From Elusimicrobia bacterium GWC2_64_44 (GTDB lineage: Bacteria; Elusimicrobiota; Elusimicrobia; Elusimicrobiales; UBA9959), in NCBI GenBank assembly GCA_001799845.1, contig MGUG01000030.1:124001-188000 (forward strand): a stretch of DNA of 64,000 nt. The letters are read 5' to 3'. The position numbers and the translations under genes were made by a program. The notes beneath the pieces were generated by a model. The model was not told where the DNA came from. It made no database searches and saw only the letters and a program-made list of their open reading frames with translations. This document shows positions 1 to 11,284 of this stretch, in pieces (position 1 is the first letter of the stretch; every line of letters starts with the position of its first letter).

Positions 1-1
1 G

Positions 2-34
2 CTGCTCTACTGCATGGACATCAAGCTAGTGTAA
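2..34 (+). CDS. 3' end of an upstream CDS (partial; ...LLYCMDIKLV*)
   Basis: Open frame from the window edge to TAA at 32-34, just before the next ORF. Confidence 0.35.
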   Translation: MLYCMDIKLV

Positions 35-44
35 GGGGGAAACT

Positions 45-389
45 ATGGGAGCCAGAACCATCAAGACGCGCGAGGGCTTCGACTCAGAGCTGAAGCCGGG
101 CGAAGGCTGCTTCGCGCTCTTCTACTCGGCCTGGTGCCCGTTCTGCACCAGCTTCATGGCCGCCTACGACGGGGAAGCTAAAGCAGGCGGAGGCGCATAC
201 ATCAAGGTCTGCACCGACGACCTGCCCGAGCTGGAAGACCGCTTCTCCGTCGAGGTGGTGCCCACCGTGCTCTATTTCAAGGACGGCAAGCTGGCGCGCC
301 GCCTGGACGGCGTGCTGGGCCGCGGCCTCAGCGCCGACGGGCTGCGCGCTTTCGTGGCGGCCTGCGCCGCCCCGGGGAAGGGGAGATAG
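45..389 (+). CDS. Thioredoxin-family protein
   Basis: Trx-like active site YSAWCPFCTSF and a 'VVPTVLYFKDGK' Trx-fold segment. Confidence 0.8.
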   Translation: MGARTIKTREGFDSELKPGEGCFALFYSAWCPFCTSFMAAYDGEAKAGGGAYIKVCTDDLPELEDRFSVEVVPTVLYFKDGKLARRLDGVLGRGLSADGLRAFVAACAAPGKGR

Positions 390-390
390 C

Positions 391-1470
391 ATGAAGGCCG
401 CGCTCAGCCTGACCGCCCTTTGCCTCTTAGCCGCGCCGGCCCGCGCGGCCGGCCCCCTGGACGGCAGGCCTACCGCCGCGGCCGAAGCGGACCTGCGGGC
501 TCCGGGGGCTGAACTCGTGGAGATAGATGGCTTCGTCGCTCCCGACGGCGACATCCCGTGCAAAGGCAAGTCCTTCTCCAACGCCTGGCACTACAAGTTC
601 TACGTCCCCGGTTCCGGGGAGTGGCTGATAGTCAACGCCTGCGGCGATAATTTCATAAACGCGGCCAAGCATTTTCCCTACATGAAGGCCGACGAGCCCG
701 ACAAGAAGCTGCCCTACACCCTGGCCTCGCCGGCGGCGGTGCTGAAGAAGCTCAAGGACGAGGGTCTTTTCGACCCCGCGCCCAACCCGTTCAGCCGCGA
801 CATACAGCTGAAGGCCCGCATGCTTCCTGAGAAGCAGGGGCGCCCCGCCGGCTGCTATTGGACCGTCTCCCAGGGCAAAGCCAGGGCGATCACCGATTGC
901 GCGGCCGGGCAGGCCTGGAAGATCACCGCGCCCGCCGGCAAGGCCAAGGCCGCGGCCGGCTCGCTGCAGCCGGCGGTCAAGGGCAAGGATACTGCGGGCC
1001 GCTACGCCAGCCTGGCCGTGGACTACATGGGCAAAAAAGTCCCGGGCTCCAGGCTGGTCATGGTAGAAACGCTCGCCGACCGCACCGGCAGCGCAAAATG
1101 CATAGACCCGAAGGACGGCTGGGCCTTCGTTTTCGCCTCCCGCACGGCCGGCGTCTCCGTCTTCGGGGGCTGCCGCGGCAAGACCTCGGTGGAGCTGACG
1201 GATTTCGACAACAAGCACCCCGTGGACGTGAACGCGCTGGACACCATCATCCTGCCTTTCAGGGACAGCGACGCGGCCCTGGCCCAGGTGCCCAAGGACT
1301 GCGTGGGCGCGCACCCGACCGTCGCCATGAAGCTCGCCAACTACAAGGCCGGGCATTCGCCGGCGGCGGGCCGCAGCCAGCTCTGGACCGTCAACTGCGG
1401 CTCCAGGAAGTTCCACGTGGACGCCAACACCGGGCAGCCTGTGCCGGTGGACGTAAAGACCGGAAAATAG
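391..1470 (+). CDS. Secreted protein of unknown function
   Basis: N-terminal signal peptide MKAALSLTALCLLAAPARA; follows the previous stop by 1 nt. Confidence 0.7.
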   Translation: MKAALSLTALCLLAAPARAAGPLDGRPTAAAEADLRAPGAELVEIDGFVAPDGDIPCKGKSFSNAWHYKFYVPGSGEWLIVNACGDNFINAAKHFPYMKADEPDKKLPYTLASPAAVLKKLKDEGLFDPAPNPFSRDIQLKARMLPEKQGRPAGCYWTVSQGKARAITDCAAGQAWKITAPAGKAKAAAGSLQPAVKGKDTAGRYASLAVDYMGKKVPGSRLVMVETLADRTGSAKCIDPKDGWAFVFASRTAGVSVFGGCRGKTSVELTDFDNKHPVDVNALDTIILPFRDSDAALAQVPKDCVGAHPTVAMKLANYKAGHSPAAGRSQLWTVNCGSRKFHVDANTGQPVPVDVKTGK

Positions 1471-1481
1471 AGAGGACCCTC

Positions 1482-2219
1482 ATGAAGATCACAAAACAAA
1501 AGACCAAAGCGGCCGGGCTGGCCGGAGTGATAAAATTCGTGGAGAAGCGGACGGCTGAAAAGAGCTCTACCCTGGCCATCTTCGACCTCGACGGGACGCT
1601 GTTCGACAACCGCACCCGCACCATCTTCATCCTGCGCGAGATCTCGGAAAAGTTCGACAGCCGCGTACCGGCGCTGGCCGCCGCCTTCTGCAAGTTCCGC
1701 AACCTCTCCATAGTGGATTACAGCCTCGACGTTACCCTGGCCCGCCTGGGCGTGAAGGCCCGGCTGGAGATAGAGTTCATCAAGCAGGAGTGGGCGAAGC
1801 GCTTCTTCTCCGACGAATACCAGAAGTACGACATGCCGCTGCCCGGCGCCAAGGCTTACGTGGAGCGCGTGCACAAGGCCGGCGCCACGGTCATCTACCT
1901 GACCGGCCGCGACGTGGGCCGCATGCTGGTGGGCACCACCGAGGTGCTGCGCCTCTACGGCTTCCCGGTGGGCGTGGCCGGCACGATGACCATCGTGAAG
2001 AAGGAGTTCGAGCAGGACGACGAGATCTTCAAGAAGGAAGTCAGCGAATACATAGACCGGCTGGGCGAGGTGGCCGCGGTCTTCGAGAACGAACCGGCCA
2101 ACTCCAATATCCTGCACGCGCGCTTCCCGGCGGCGGCCTCGTTCTTCGTCGAGACGCAGCACCGGCCCGGCGCCCCGGCCCTGGCCGCGGGCATCACCCG
2201 CCTGAAGGATTTCAAGTAA
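1482..2219 (+). CDS. HAD-superfamily hydrolase
   Basis: Motif FDLDGTLFDN; ATG at 1482 after GAGAGGAC; internal start within the 858..2219 ORF. Confidence 0.8.
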   Translation: MKITKQKTKAAGLAGVIKFVEKRTAEKSSTLAIFDLDGTLFDNRTRTIFILREISEKFDSRVPALAAAFCKFRNLSIVDYSLDVTLARLGVKARLEIEFIKQEWAKRFFSDEYQKYDMPLPGAKAYVERVHKAGATVIYLTGRDVGRMLVGTTEVLRLYGFPVGVAGTMTIVKKEFEQDDEIFKKEVSEYIDRLGEVAAVFENEPANSNILHARFPAAASFFVETQHRPGAPALAAGITRLKDFK

Positions 2220-2221
2220 CC

Positions 2222-2935
2222 GTGGAGGTCCGCGTCATCCTGGCCAGGCCCCGCAACCCCGACAATATCGGGGCGGCTGCCCGCGCTATGGCCAACTTCG
2301 GTCTGAAGGAGCTAGCCCTGGTGAACGCCTTCCCCAACGACTGGGGGGAAGCCGTGCGCACCTGGCGGGCCGAGGCCTCGGTCTCGGCCATAGGCGCGAT
2401 GGACGTGGTTAACGCCGCCCGCCTCTGCGCCTCGGTACCGGAAGCCGCAGAAGGCTGCGACCTGCTGCTGGGCACTTCCTCGCTGCATTTCCTCAACCCG
2501 GAGCGCGACGTGGTGCTGCTGAAGGACGCCGCGGCCTTCGCCGGTGAACGCGGGGCAAAAAAGATAGCGCTGCTGTTCGGCGCGGAAAAGACGGGCCTCA
2601 CCCGCGAAGAGCTCTCCTTCTGCTCCGCCGTGGTCAACATCCAGACCTTGCCGGACCAGCCGTCCATGAACCTGGGGCAGGCGGTAGCCGTGGCCTGCTA
2701 CGAGCTGGCAGGCAGGCCTCTCCCGGAACCGCGCGCCGGGCGCAAGAGCGCGCCGCCGGCCCCGCCGGCGGAAATAGCCCGCGTGGCGGACCTGGTCTCC
2801 GAAAAGTTATGCCGGGAAGGGGCTAAGCACTGGGCGGGCGCGGCGCAGCTGCGCGAGATCCGCCAGGCCCTGCTGGACGCCCGTCTCACCAAGGGCGCGA
2901 TGACCGCGCTCAAGCTCCTGCTTAAAGACAAATAA
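2222..2935 (+). CDS. TrmJ/SpoU-family RNA methyltransferase (GTG start)
   Basis: 'VRVILARPRNPDNIGAAARAMANFGL' and 'IALLFGAEKTGLTREEL...MNLGQAVAVACYEL' motifs. Confidence 0.85.
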   Translation: MEVRVILARPRNPDNIGAAARAMANFGLKELALVNAFPNDWGEAVRTWRAEASVSAIGAMDVVNAARLCASVPEAAEGCDLLLGTSSLHFLNPERDVVLLKDAAAFAGERGAKKIALLFGAEKTGLTREELSFCSAVVNIQTLPDQPSMNLGQAVAVACYELAGRPLPEPRAGRKSAPPAPPAEIARVADLVSEKLCREGAKHWAGAAQLREIRQALLDARLTKGAMTALKLLLKDK

Positions 2936-2938
2936 AGG

Positions 2939-3766
2939 TCAGGACCCGAGGAGGTCCCGCACGCCCCTGTAAGCGCCGGAAGGCACGTTGGGCCGCGCGA
3001 GCATCAGGTATTGCTCGCGCGTCATCGGGGGAGAGGGGAAGAGGGAGAACAGCGGCAGCAGCGGGCGGAAGAAGACCCGCGGCAGCCCGAGCACAGGGCG
3101 GCGCACGCCGGCCCCGGCCAGCGCCGCGGACAGCAGTTCCCTGAAAGTCAGCACCTGGTCTCCGCCGAGCTCGAAGAGTTCGTTCTTTACCGCGGGGTCC
3201 TCGGCGGCCCGCGCGAAGCAGGCGGCCACCGTGGCCGCGGCCACCGGGGCGACCCGGGCGTCCGAGGGGGCGGCGAAAACCGGCAGGAAGCGCGCGAGCG
3301 CCTTCAGGTCCTGCGTGAGGCGCTGGCCTTCCCCGGTTATAAAGGAGGGCCGGAAGATCACGTAAGGCAGGGCAAAAGACCGCACGGCCTCTTCCCCGGC
3401 GTACTTGCTGCGCTGGTAAGCGGAGGGGGAATCCGGCGCCGCGCCGAGCGCAGACATCTGGATGAATTTTTTCACGCCTGCCGCGCGCGCCCCGGCGAGC
3501 AGGCGGCGGGTGTACTCTTCGTGCACCAGGAAAAAACCGGCCCCGGGGGTTTCGCGGATAACGCCCAGCAGGTTTATCACCACCTCTGGCGCCGCGGCCG
3601 AGACCAGCCCGGCCAGGTCTTCGGTGAACGGGGGGAACTCTCCCTTTACGCCGGCGCTCCTGAATTTTCCGGGTTCCCTCGAGGGCAGCACGAGGTCGTG
3701 CCCGGCCAGGCGCTTCAGCAGCGCCCCGCCCACGAAACCGCCCGCTCCCGCTATGAATATTCTCAT
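2939..3766 (-). CDS. NAD(P)-binding epimerase, NDUFA9-like
   Basis: Rossmann motif GAGGFVGGALLKRL, YxxxK-like YQRSKYAGE; divergent from nuoA. Confidence 0.75.
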   Translation of the reverse strand: MRIFIAGAGGFVGGALLKRLAGHDLVLPSREPGKFRSAGVKGEFPPFTEDLAGLVSAAAPEVVINLLGVIRETPGAGFFLVHEEYTRRLLAGARAAGVKKFIQMSALGAAPDSPSAYQRSKYAGEEAVRSFALPYVIFRPSFITGEGQRLTQDLKALARFLPVFAAPSDARVAPVAAATVAACFARAAEDPAVKNELFELGGDQVLTFRELLSAALAGAGVRRPVLGLPRVFFRPLLPLFSLFPSPPMTREQYLMLARPNVPSGAYRGVRDLLGS

Positions 3767-3822
3767 TAGCGCTTAAATTATATAATATGGGAAAGAGCCC
3801 GCAGCCGCGGGCCTCTGCGGGG

Positions 3823-3851
3823 TTAACTTAATCGGACATTTTTGGTAGAAT
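3823..3851 (+). promoter_or_regulatory. Sigma70-type promoter for the nuo operon
   Basis: TTAACT (3823-3828) - 17 nt - TAGAAT (3846-3851); ATG of nuoA only 7 nt downstream. Confidence 0.6.
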
Positions 3852-3858
3852 TAAACTG

Positions 3859-4212
3859 ATGCGCCAGTACCTGCCCTTCCTTTTTACCGCCGCCTTCGGC
3901 CTCGCCGTGGCGGGGGGCATGATCGCGCTTTCCATACTCTTCGGGCCCAGCAAGAAGACGCCGGTAAAGCAGGAACCCTTCGAGTGCGGCATGCCGCCGG
4001 CCATGGAGCCGCGGGGCATGGCGCGGGTGAACTTCTACCTGGTCGCCATCCTCTTCGTGATGTTCGATATAGAAATCGTCTTCCTCTACCCGTGGGCCGT
4101 CTCTTTCAGGCAGCTCGGCCCCTCCGCCTTCTACGCCATGGCCGCCTTCCTGGCGGTGCTCTTCGCGGGCCTGGTCTACGCCGTTAAGAAAGGAGCCCTC
4201 GAATGGGACTAG
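3859..4212 (+). CDS. nuoA: NADH-quinone oxidoreductase subunit A
   Basis: 'KQEPFECGMPP' motif and three TM segments; first gene of an ordered nuo operon. Confidence 0.92.
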   Translation: MRQYLPFLFTAAFGLAVAGGMIALSILFGPSKKTPVKQEPFECGMPPAMEPRGMARVNFYLVAILFVMFDIEIVFLYPWAVSFRQLGPSAFYAMAAFLAVLFAGLVYAVKKGALEWD

Positions 4213-4688
4213 AGACCGTCTTCGGCCATTCCTACCTGACCACGCGCCTCGACGAGGCCGTCAACTGGGGCCGCAAGTATTCCTTCTTCCAGTATCCTTT
4301 CGTCACGGCCTGCTGCGGCATGGAGTTCATGTCCGTCTGGGCCTCCACCTACGACATAGCCCGCTTCGGCGCCGAGTACCCGCGCTTCTCGCCGCGCCAG
4401 GCCGACGTGCTGTTCGTCGTCGGCACCGTCAACGAGAAGCTGGCCCCCGTGCTCAAGCGCGTCTACGACCAGATGTGCGAACCCAAATGGGTGGTCTCCT
4501 TCGGCGTCTGCGCCACATCGGGCGGCTTCTACGACAATTACGCCACCGTGCAGGGCATAGACAAGATCATCCCGGTGGACATCTACATCCCCGGCTGCCC
4601 GCCGCGCCCCGAGGCCGTCCTCGACGCGCTGGTGAAGCTGCAGGAAAAGGTGGCCAGGGAATCGGTCCTCGACCGCAAATATAAATGA
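4203..4688 (+). CDS. nuoB: NADH-quinone oxidoreductase subunit B
   Basis: 'TACCGMEFM' and 'YIPGCPPRPEA' cluster-N2 motifs. Confidence 0.95.
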   Translation: MGLETVFGHSYLTTRLDEAVNWGRKYSFFQYPFVTACCGMEFMSVWASTYDIARFGAEYPRFSPRQADVLFVVGTVNEKLAPVLKRVYDQMCEPKWVVSFGVCATSGGFYDNYATVQGIDKIIPVDIYIPGCPPRPEAVLDALVKLQEKVARESVLDRKYK

Positions 4689-5158
4689 ACAGCTACCTGC
4701 TAGGCACCTTCCGGGCCAAGTTCCCCGACGCTACACTGGAGACGCACGCCTTCCGCGGCGACGAGACCGTCACTATAAAGAAGGAGGCGCTGGCGCTGGC
4801 CGCCGCCTGGCTGCGCGACGACCTCGGCTTCGACTTCCTGATGGACCTGACCGCAGTGGACTACCTGCCGCGAGAGCCCCGCTTCGAGCTGGTCTGCCAC
4901 CTGTACTCGTCCAAGCACAACTACCGCCTGCGCCTGAAGTGCCCGGTGGGCGCCGAGGACCCGCAGGTCGACTCGCTCACCGGAGTCTGGTCCGGGGCCA
5001 ACTGGTTCGAGCGCGAGGTCTACGACATGTTCGGCCTGAAGTTCCGGGGCCACCCCGACCTGCGCCGCATCCTGATGTACGACGGCTTCGAAGGCTACCC
5101 GCTGCGCAAGGACTACCCCCTCAAGAAGCGCCAGCCGCGCATAGCCCACAGGGATTAA
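4685..5158 (+). CDS. nuoC: NADH-quinone oxidoreductase subunit C
   Basis: 'NWFEREVYDMFGLKFRGHPDLRRILM' signature. Confidence 0.95.
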   Translation: MNSYLLGTFRAKFPDATLETHAFRGDETVTIKKEALALAAAWLRDDLGFDFLMDLTAVDYLPREPRFELVCHLYSSKHNYRLRLKCPVGAEDPQVDSLTGVWSGANWFEREVYDMFGLKFRGHPDLRRILMYDGFEGYPLRKDYPLKKRQPRIAHRD

Positions 5159-5164
5159 GCTTTA

Positions 5165-6381
<1,217 letters not shown>

Positions 6382-6382
<1 letters not shown>

Positions 6383-6879
6383 TGGCCTTCAAACTGACCG
6401 AGGAATTCAAGGCCAGGGCCGAAAAGGTCTGCGCCAAATACCCGCGCCGCGACGCAGCGCTGATACCGCTGCTGCAGGAACTGCAGGCCGAAGCTGGCTA
6501 TGTGGCCGAGGAAGGGATGGACGAGCTGGCCGCCTTCCTGGGGCTGCCCTACGCCCGCGTAAAAGCGGTAGTCACCTTCTACACGATGTTCAACCGCGAG
6601 CCCTTAGGCAAATACCACCTGCAGGTCTGCCGCAACATCTCCTGCCACATGGCGGGCGCGCCCGGCCTGCTCAACCGCCTGCGCGAGAAGCTGGGGATAG
6701 AGGAGGGGGAGACCACCAGGGACGGGATGTTCACGCTCTCCGCGGTGGAATGCCTGGGCGCCTGCGGCGCCGCCCCCGTGATGCAGGTGAACGAGGAATA
6801 TTTCGAGAAGCTCGACGAGGCCAAACTGGACGCGCTGCTGGAAGACCTGCGGCACGGGCGCCGCGTGGCCGGCCGCTAA
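6382..6879 (+). CDS. nuoE: NADH-quinone oxidoreductase subunit E
   Basis: [2Fe-2S] pattern CRNISC...[14 protein letters not shown] at 6382 overlaps the nuoD stop. Confidence 0.93.
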
Positions 6880-6880
6880 G

Positions 6881-8146
6881 ATGGACAACATACTGCTTAA
6901 AGATAAAGTCTGCGACCTGCCCGGCTATTTCGCCGCGGGGGGCTACAAGCCCCTGAAGAAGGCGCTCGGCCTGAAACCCGCGGACATAATCGAGGAAGTC
7001 AAGAAGTCCGGCCTGCGCGGCCGCGGCGGCGCCGGCTTCCCGACGGGCCTGAAGTGGTCCTTCATTCCGAAGGACGCCAAGGGCCCGCGCTACCTGGTCT
7101 GCAACGCCGACGAGGGCGAGCCCGGCACTTTCAAGGACCGCGAACTTATTTTAAAGAACCCGCACGCGCTGATAGAAGGCATGGCCATCGCCGCCTACGC
7201 CATCGGCGCCGAGACCGGCTACATCTATATCCGCGGAGAGTTCGCGGCGGAGGGAGCGCTGCTGGAGCGCGAGATCTTCTCGGCGCGCGCCAAGGGCTTC
7301 ATCGGCGCCAACATCCTGGGCTCCGGTTTCAATTTCGAGCTGCACGTGCACCGCGGCGCCGGCGCCTATATCTGCGGCGAGGAGACGGCCCTGCTGGACT
7401 CCCTGGAAGGATTCAAGGGCCAGCCCCGCCTGAAGCCCCCGTTCCCGGCGGTGAAAGGCCTGTTCGCCTCGCCGACGGTGATCAACAACGTGGAAACCCT
7501 GGCCGCCGTTCCGGCCATCATCGCCGGTGGCGGCGAATGGTACGCCGCCATCGGCACGCCCAAGAGCACGGGCACCAAGCTTTTCTGCGTCAGCGGCCCG
7601 GTGAACAAGCCCGGCGTTTACGAGCTGCCGCTGGGCGTCACCTTCCGCGACCTGCTGGAGCAAAGCTGCGGCGGGCTGAAAGAGGGCAAGCGCCTTAAAG
7701 CCGTGATCCCCGGCGGCTCTTCCACTCCGGTGCTGACCGCCGAGGAAGCCTGGGCCGTCAAGCTGGACTACGAAGCCCTCGCCACCGCAGGCTCCATGCT
7801 GGGCTCCGGGGGCGTGATCGTCATCGACGAGGGCCAGTGCATGGTGAAGCTCCTGCAGGTGCTGGCCCGCTTCTACCACCACGAATCCTGCGGCCAGTGC
7901 ACGCCCTGCCGCGAGGGCTGCGGCTGGATAGAAAAGATCCTCAACCGCCTCGAGTGCGGGCGCGGCACCAGGAAGGACATAGACACACTCGTCTCGATAG
8001 CCGAGGGGATGACGGGCCGCACGATCTGCCCGCTCGCCGACGCCATGGCCATGCCCGTGATAAGCTTCGTCAAGAAATTCCGCGCCGAGTTCGAGGCGCA
8101 CGCCGCCGGGAAATACTGCCCGCCCGACGCGCCGGTGAAACGCTGA
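6881..8146 (+). CDS. nuoF: NADH-quinone oxidoreductase subunit F
   Basis: '[16 protein letters not shown]', '[14 protein letters not shown]', '[13 protein letters not shown]'. Confidence 0.96.
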   Translation: MDNILLKDKVCDLPGYFAAGGYKPLKKALGLKPADIIEEVKKSGLRGRGGAGFPTGLKWSFIPKDAKGPRYLVCNADEGEPGTFKDRELILKNPHALIEGMAIAAYAIGAETGYIYIRGEFAAEGALLEREIFSARAKGFIGANILGSGFNFELHVHRGAGAYICGEETALLDSLEGFKGQPRLKPPFPAVKGLFASPTVINNVETLAAVPAIIAGGGEWYAAIGTPKSTGTKLFCVSGPVNKPGVYELPLGVTFRDLLEQSCGGLKEGKRLKAVIPGGSSTPVLTAEEAWAVKLDYEALATAGSMLGSGGVIVIDEGQCMVKLLQVLARFYHHESCGQCTPCREGCGWIEKILNRLECGRGTRKDIDTLVSIAEGMTGRTICPLADAMAMPVISFVKKFRAEFEAHAAGKYCPPDAPVKR

Positions 8147-9618
8147 TGCCCAAGATAACCATAGACGGGAAAACGCTGGAAGTCGCCAAAGGCACCTCGG
8201 TCCTGGAGGCGGCCCAGCTGCTCGGCGTCTATATCCCGCGCTACTGCTACCACCCCAAGCTTTCCGTTTCCGGCAACTGCCGCATGTGCCTCGTAGAGGT
8301 GGAGAAGGCCCCGAAACTGCTGACGGCCTGCTCCACCGAGGCCGCCGACGGCATGGTGGTGCGCACCGACAGCGACAAGGTTAAGACCGCCCGCCGCGAC
8401 GTGCTGGAGTTCCTGCTCATCAACCACCCGCTGGACTGCCCCATCTGCGACCAGGCGGGGGAATGCGGCCTGCAGGACTACTACATGGATTACAGCCGCG
8501 CCAAGAGCCGCTTCGCGGCCGAGGACAAGGTCCGCCGCCAGAAGCGCCGCGTACTGGGCCCGCACCTGGTGCTCGACAACGAGCGCTGCATCCTCTGCAC
8601 CCGCTGCGTGCGCTTCTGTTCCGAGGTGACCAAAACCTCCGAGTTGGACGTCATGGAGCGCGCCGATCATTCCTATATAGATCTGAAAGAAGGCAGGTCC
8701 CTGGACAACAACTATACCCTCAACATCGCCGACATCTGCCCCGTCGGCGCCTGGACCTCGCGGGATTTCCGCTTCAAGTCTCGCGTCTGGTTCCTTAAGA
8801 AGGCGCCGGTCGCCTGCCTGGGCTGCGCCACCGGCTGCCTGGCGGAAGCCCACCACAACGAGAACGTCATTTACCGCCTGTTGCCGCGCCCCAACGCCGA
8901 GACCAATACCTGGCTGTGCGACCGCGGCCGCATGACCTACAAGGCCGTGCAGGCCGGCGACCGCCTGGCCAAGGGCGTTATAAAGAACGGCCTGATAGAC
9001 CTGGAGCCCGCCCTGCGCGAGGCCGCCACGCGCATAGACGAGGCCAAGGCCGCCGTCGGCGTGCTGGGCTCGCCCTGGCTGTCCGTGGAGGACAACGCCG
9101 CGCTGGCCCTGCTGGCGGCCGGGATGAAGACCGCGAACTTCTGCTTCGATTTCAAGTTCGAGACCGGCATCGCCGACGGGATCCTGGTCAACAAGGACCC
9201 CTCGCCCAACGCCGCCGGCGCGGCCAGGGTGAAAGCCGTCCGCGGCGGCCTGGAGCTGCAGGCTTTCGCCGCCAAGGTGGCCTCAGGCGAGATCAAGACC
9301 GTGCTGGCCGAGGCGCGGGCCGCCGGGCTCATCAAGGACGCCCTTAAAACTTCCGGCGCCAGGCTCATCACCTTCGCCACCAACAAAGGGGATATCCCGG
9401 CCGGCGCCTACGCCACCCTGCCCTACGCCTCCTATTTCGAGACGGCGGGAACCTTCGTCAATTACCAGGGCTTCGAGCGCAGGCTCGAGCCCGTAGTGGC
9501 GGCGCCGGAAGGCGTGAAGCCATTCTGGGCGGTGGTCAATAAACTGGGCGCCTACAGCGGCGTATTGCTGCGCCTCGATTCTGCGGACGACGCCATGAGG
9601 GGGCTGGAGAAGAAATGA
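8146..9618 (+). CDS. nuoG: NADH-quinone oxidoreductase subunit G (short form)
   Basis: N-terminal [2Fe-2S] and 'CPICDQAGECGLQDYYM' motifs; 490 aa only; ATG at 8146 overlaps the nuoF stop. Confidence 0.92.
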   Translation: MPKITIDGKTLEVAKGTSVLEAAQLLGVYIPRYCYHPKLSVSGNCRMCLVEVEKAPKLLTACSTEAADGMVVRTDSDKVKTARRDVLEFLLINHPLDCPICDQAGECGLQDYYMDYSRAKSRFAAEDKVRRQKRRVLGPHLVLDNERCILCTRCVRFCSEVTKTSELDVMERADHSYIDLKEGRSLDNNYTLNIADICPVGAWTSRDFRFKSRVWFLKKAPVACLGCATGCLAEAHHNENVIYRLLPRPNAETNTWLCDRGRMTYKAVQAGDRLAKGVIKNGLIDLEPALREAATRIDEAKAAVGVLGSPWLSVEDNAALALLAAGMKTANFCFDFKFETGIADGILVNKDPSPNAAGAARVKAVRGGLELQAFAAKVASGEIKTVLAEARAAGLIKDALKTSGARLITFATNKGDIPAGAYATLPYASYFETAGTFVNYQGFERRLEPVVAAPEGVKPFWAVVNKLGAYSGVLLRLDSADDAMRGLEKK

Positions 9619-10733
9619 CGCCCTTCCTGTACGCTCATCAGGACCTCCTCCTTTTCGCCGGCGTCGGCCTGGCCAAGGTGATAGTCTTCATGGGCGGCGT
9701 GATGACCTTCGCCGCGCTGCTGACCCTGGCCGAGCGCAAGGTCAGCGCGCTGATGCAGGACCGCGTAGGCCCTAACCGCGCCTCGGTGTTCGGCTTCGCG
9801 TTCAACGGCCTGTTCCACCCCATCGCCGACGCCCTCAAGATGATCTTCAAGGAAGACTTCGTGCCGGCCAAGGCGGAAAAGTTCCTCTTCACGCTAGCCC
9901 CGTTCTTCGCGATAGCGCCGGTGATAGCGCTGTTCGCCTTCATCCCTTTCGGCGACTACGTGACCGTGCTGGGCTACCGCGTGGACCTGCAGATAGCCGA
10001 CCTGCCGAGCGCGCTCTTCTTCATCCTGGCCCTCTCGGGCCTGGCCATCTACGGCACCTTCCTGGCCGGCTGGTCAGCCAAGAACAATTTCGCGCTGCTG
10101 GGCGCCATGCGCGGCGCGGCGCAGATGATCTCCTACGAGGTCGCCCTCGGCCTGACCCTCGTAGGCCTCCTGATGATCTACGGCACGGCCGGCCTGCAGG
10201 AGATGGTGCGCGCCCAGGGCGCGCTGCTGCTGGGCTTCATCCCGGCCTGGGGCGTGGTGCTGCAGCCGTTCGCCTGCGTCCTCTTCCTGATAGCAGCTAT
10301 CGCCGAGAACAAGCGCACGCCTTTCGACCTGGTGGAGGGCGAATCCGAGATCATCGGCTATTTCATGGAATACAGTTCCATGCGTTTCGCCGGCTTCATG
10401 TTCGCCGAATTCCTGGAAATGATAGTGATAGCCATGCTGCTCACCACGCTATTCTTCGGCGGCTGGCAGGTGCCGTATCTTTACGAGGCCGGCTTCACGC
10501 TGCCCGGCGGCAGGGCCATACCGCTTGACCATTACATCGTCTCGGCGCTCCAGGTGGGCTCGTTCACGGTAAAGGTCGTTTTCTTCTCCTGGTTCATGCT
10601 GATAGTGCGCTGGACACTGCCGCGCTTCCGCTTCGACCAGCTGATGGCGCTGTGCTGGAAAGGCCTGCTGCCGCTGGCGCTGCTCAATATCCTGGCCACC
10701 GGCGCCGCGCTGCTGTTTTTGGGAAAACTATGA
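9615..10733 (+). CDS. nuoH: NADH-quinone oxidoreductase subunit H
   Basis: 'LAERKVSALMQDRVGPNRAS', 'PFDLVEGESEIIGYFMEYS'. Confidence 0.96.
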   Translation: MTPFLYAHQDLLLFAGVGLAKVIVFMGGVMTFAALLTLAERKVSALMQDRVGPNRASVFGFAFNGLFHPIADALKMIFKEDFVPAKAEKFLFTLAPFFAIAPVIALFAFIPFGDYVTVLGYRVDLQIADLPSALFFILALSGLAIYGTFLAGWSAKNNFALLGAMRGAAQMISYEVALGLTLVGLLMIYGTAGLQEMVRAQGALLLGFIPAWGVVLQPFACVLFLIAAIAENKRTPFDLVEGESEIIGYFMEYSSMRFAGFMFAEFLEMIVIAMLLTTLFFGGWQVPYLYEAGFTLPGGRAIPLDHYIVSALQVGSFTVKVVFFSWFMLIVRWTLPRFRFDQLMALCWKGLLPLALLNILATGAALLFLGKL

Positions 10734-11284
10734 TAAGCGTGAAGAAGGTAAATAACAGGCCGCTGAACTTCCTGGAAAGGATCTACCTCCCCGAGATAGT
10801 CCGCGGCATCGCCGTCACCGCGCGGCATTTCTTCACCAACCTCCTGCGCCCCGGGAACATACTGACGGTGCGGTACCCGGAGCAGACCATCCCGCTGCCC
10901 GGGGCCGCCAACCAGCGCACCCGCCACCGCCTCAAGCTCCGCGCCGACGGCTCGCCCAAGTGCGTGGCCTGCTTCATGTGCCAGACCGCCTGCCCGGCCT
11001 ACTGCATACACATCGAGGCGGCCGAGTACGCAGAAAATTCCGTGGAGAAATACCCCGCCGTTTTCGACATCGACCTCTCGCGCTGCGTGGTATGCGGCAT
11101 GTGCGTGGAGGCCTGCCCCGAGGACGCCATAGCGATGGATACCAAGGAGATCCCCGGCGGCGCGCTGACGCGTCGGGACATGCTGCTGACCAAGGAAGAC
11201 CTGCTGCGGAACCTCCCCGGCGAGCCCTCCCTGCTGGGCGCCTCCAACCGCCTGGCCAACGAATACCTGGAGGGCAAGAAATGA
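10730..11284 (+). CDS. nuoI: NADH-quinone oxidoreductase subunit I
   Basis: Two [4Fe-4S] motifs: CVACFMCQTACPAYC and CVVCGMCVEACPEDA; ATG at 10730 overlaps nuoH. Confidence 0.95.
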   Translation: MISVKKVNNRPLNFLERIYLPEIVRGIAVTARHFFTNLLRPGNILTVRYPEQTIPLPGAANQRTRHRLKLRADGSPKCVACFMCQTACPAYCIHIEAAEYAENSVEKYPAVFDIDLSRCVVCGMCVEACPEDAIAMDTKEIPGGALTRRDMLLTKEDLLRNLPGEPSLLGASNRLANEYLEGKK

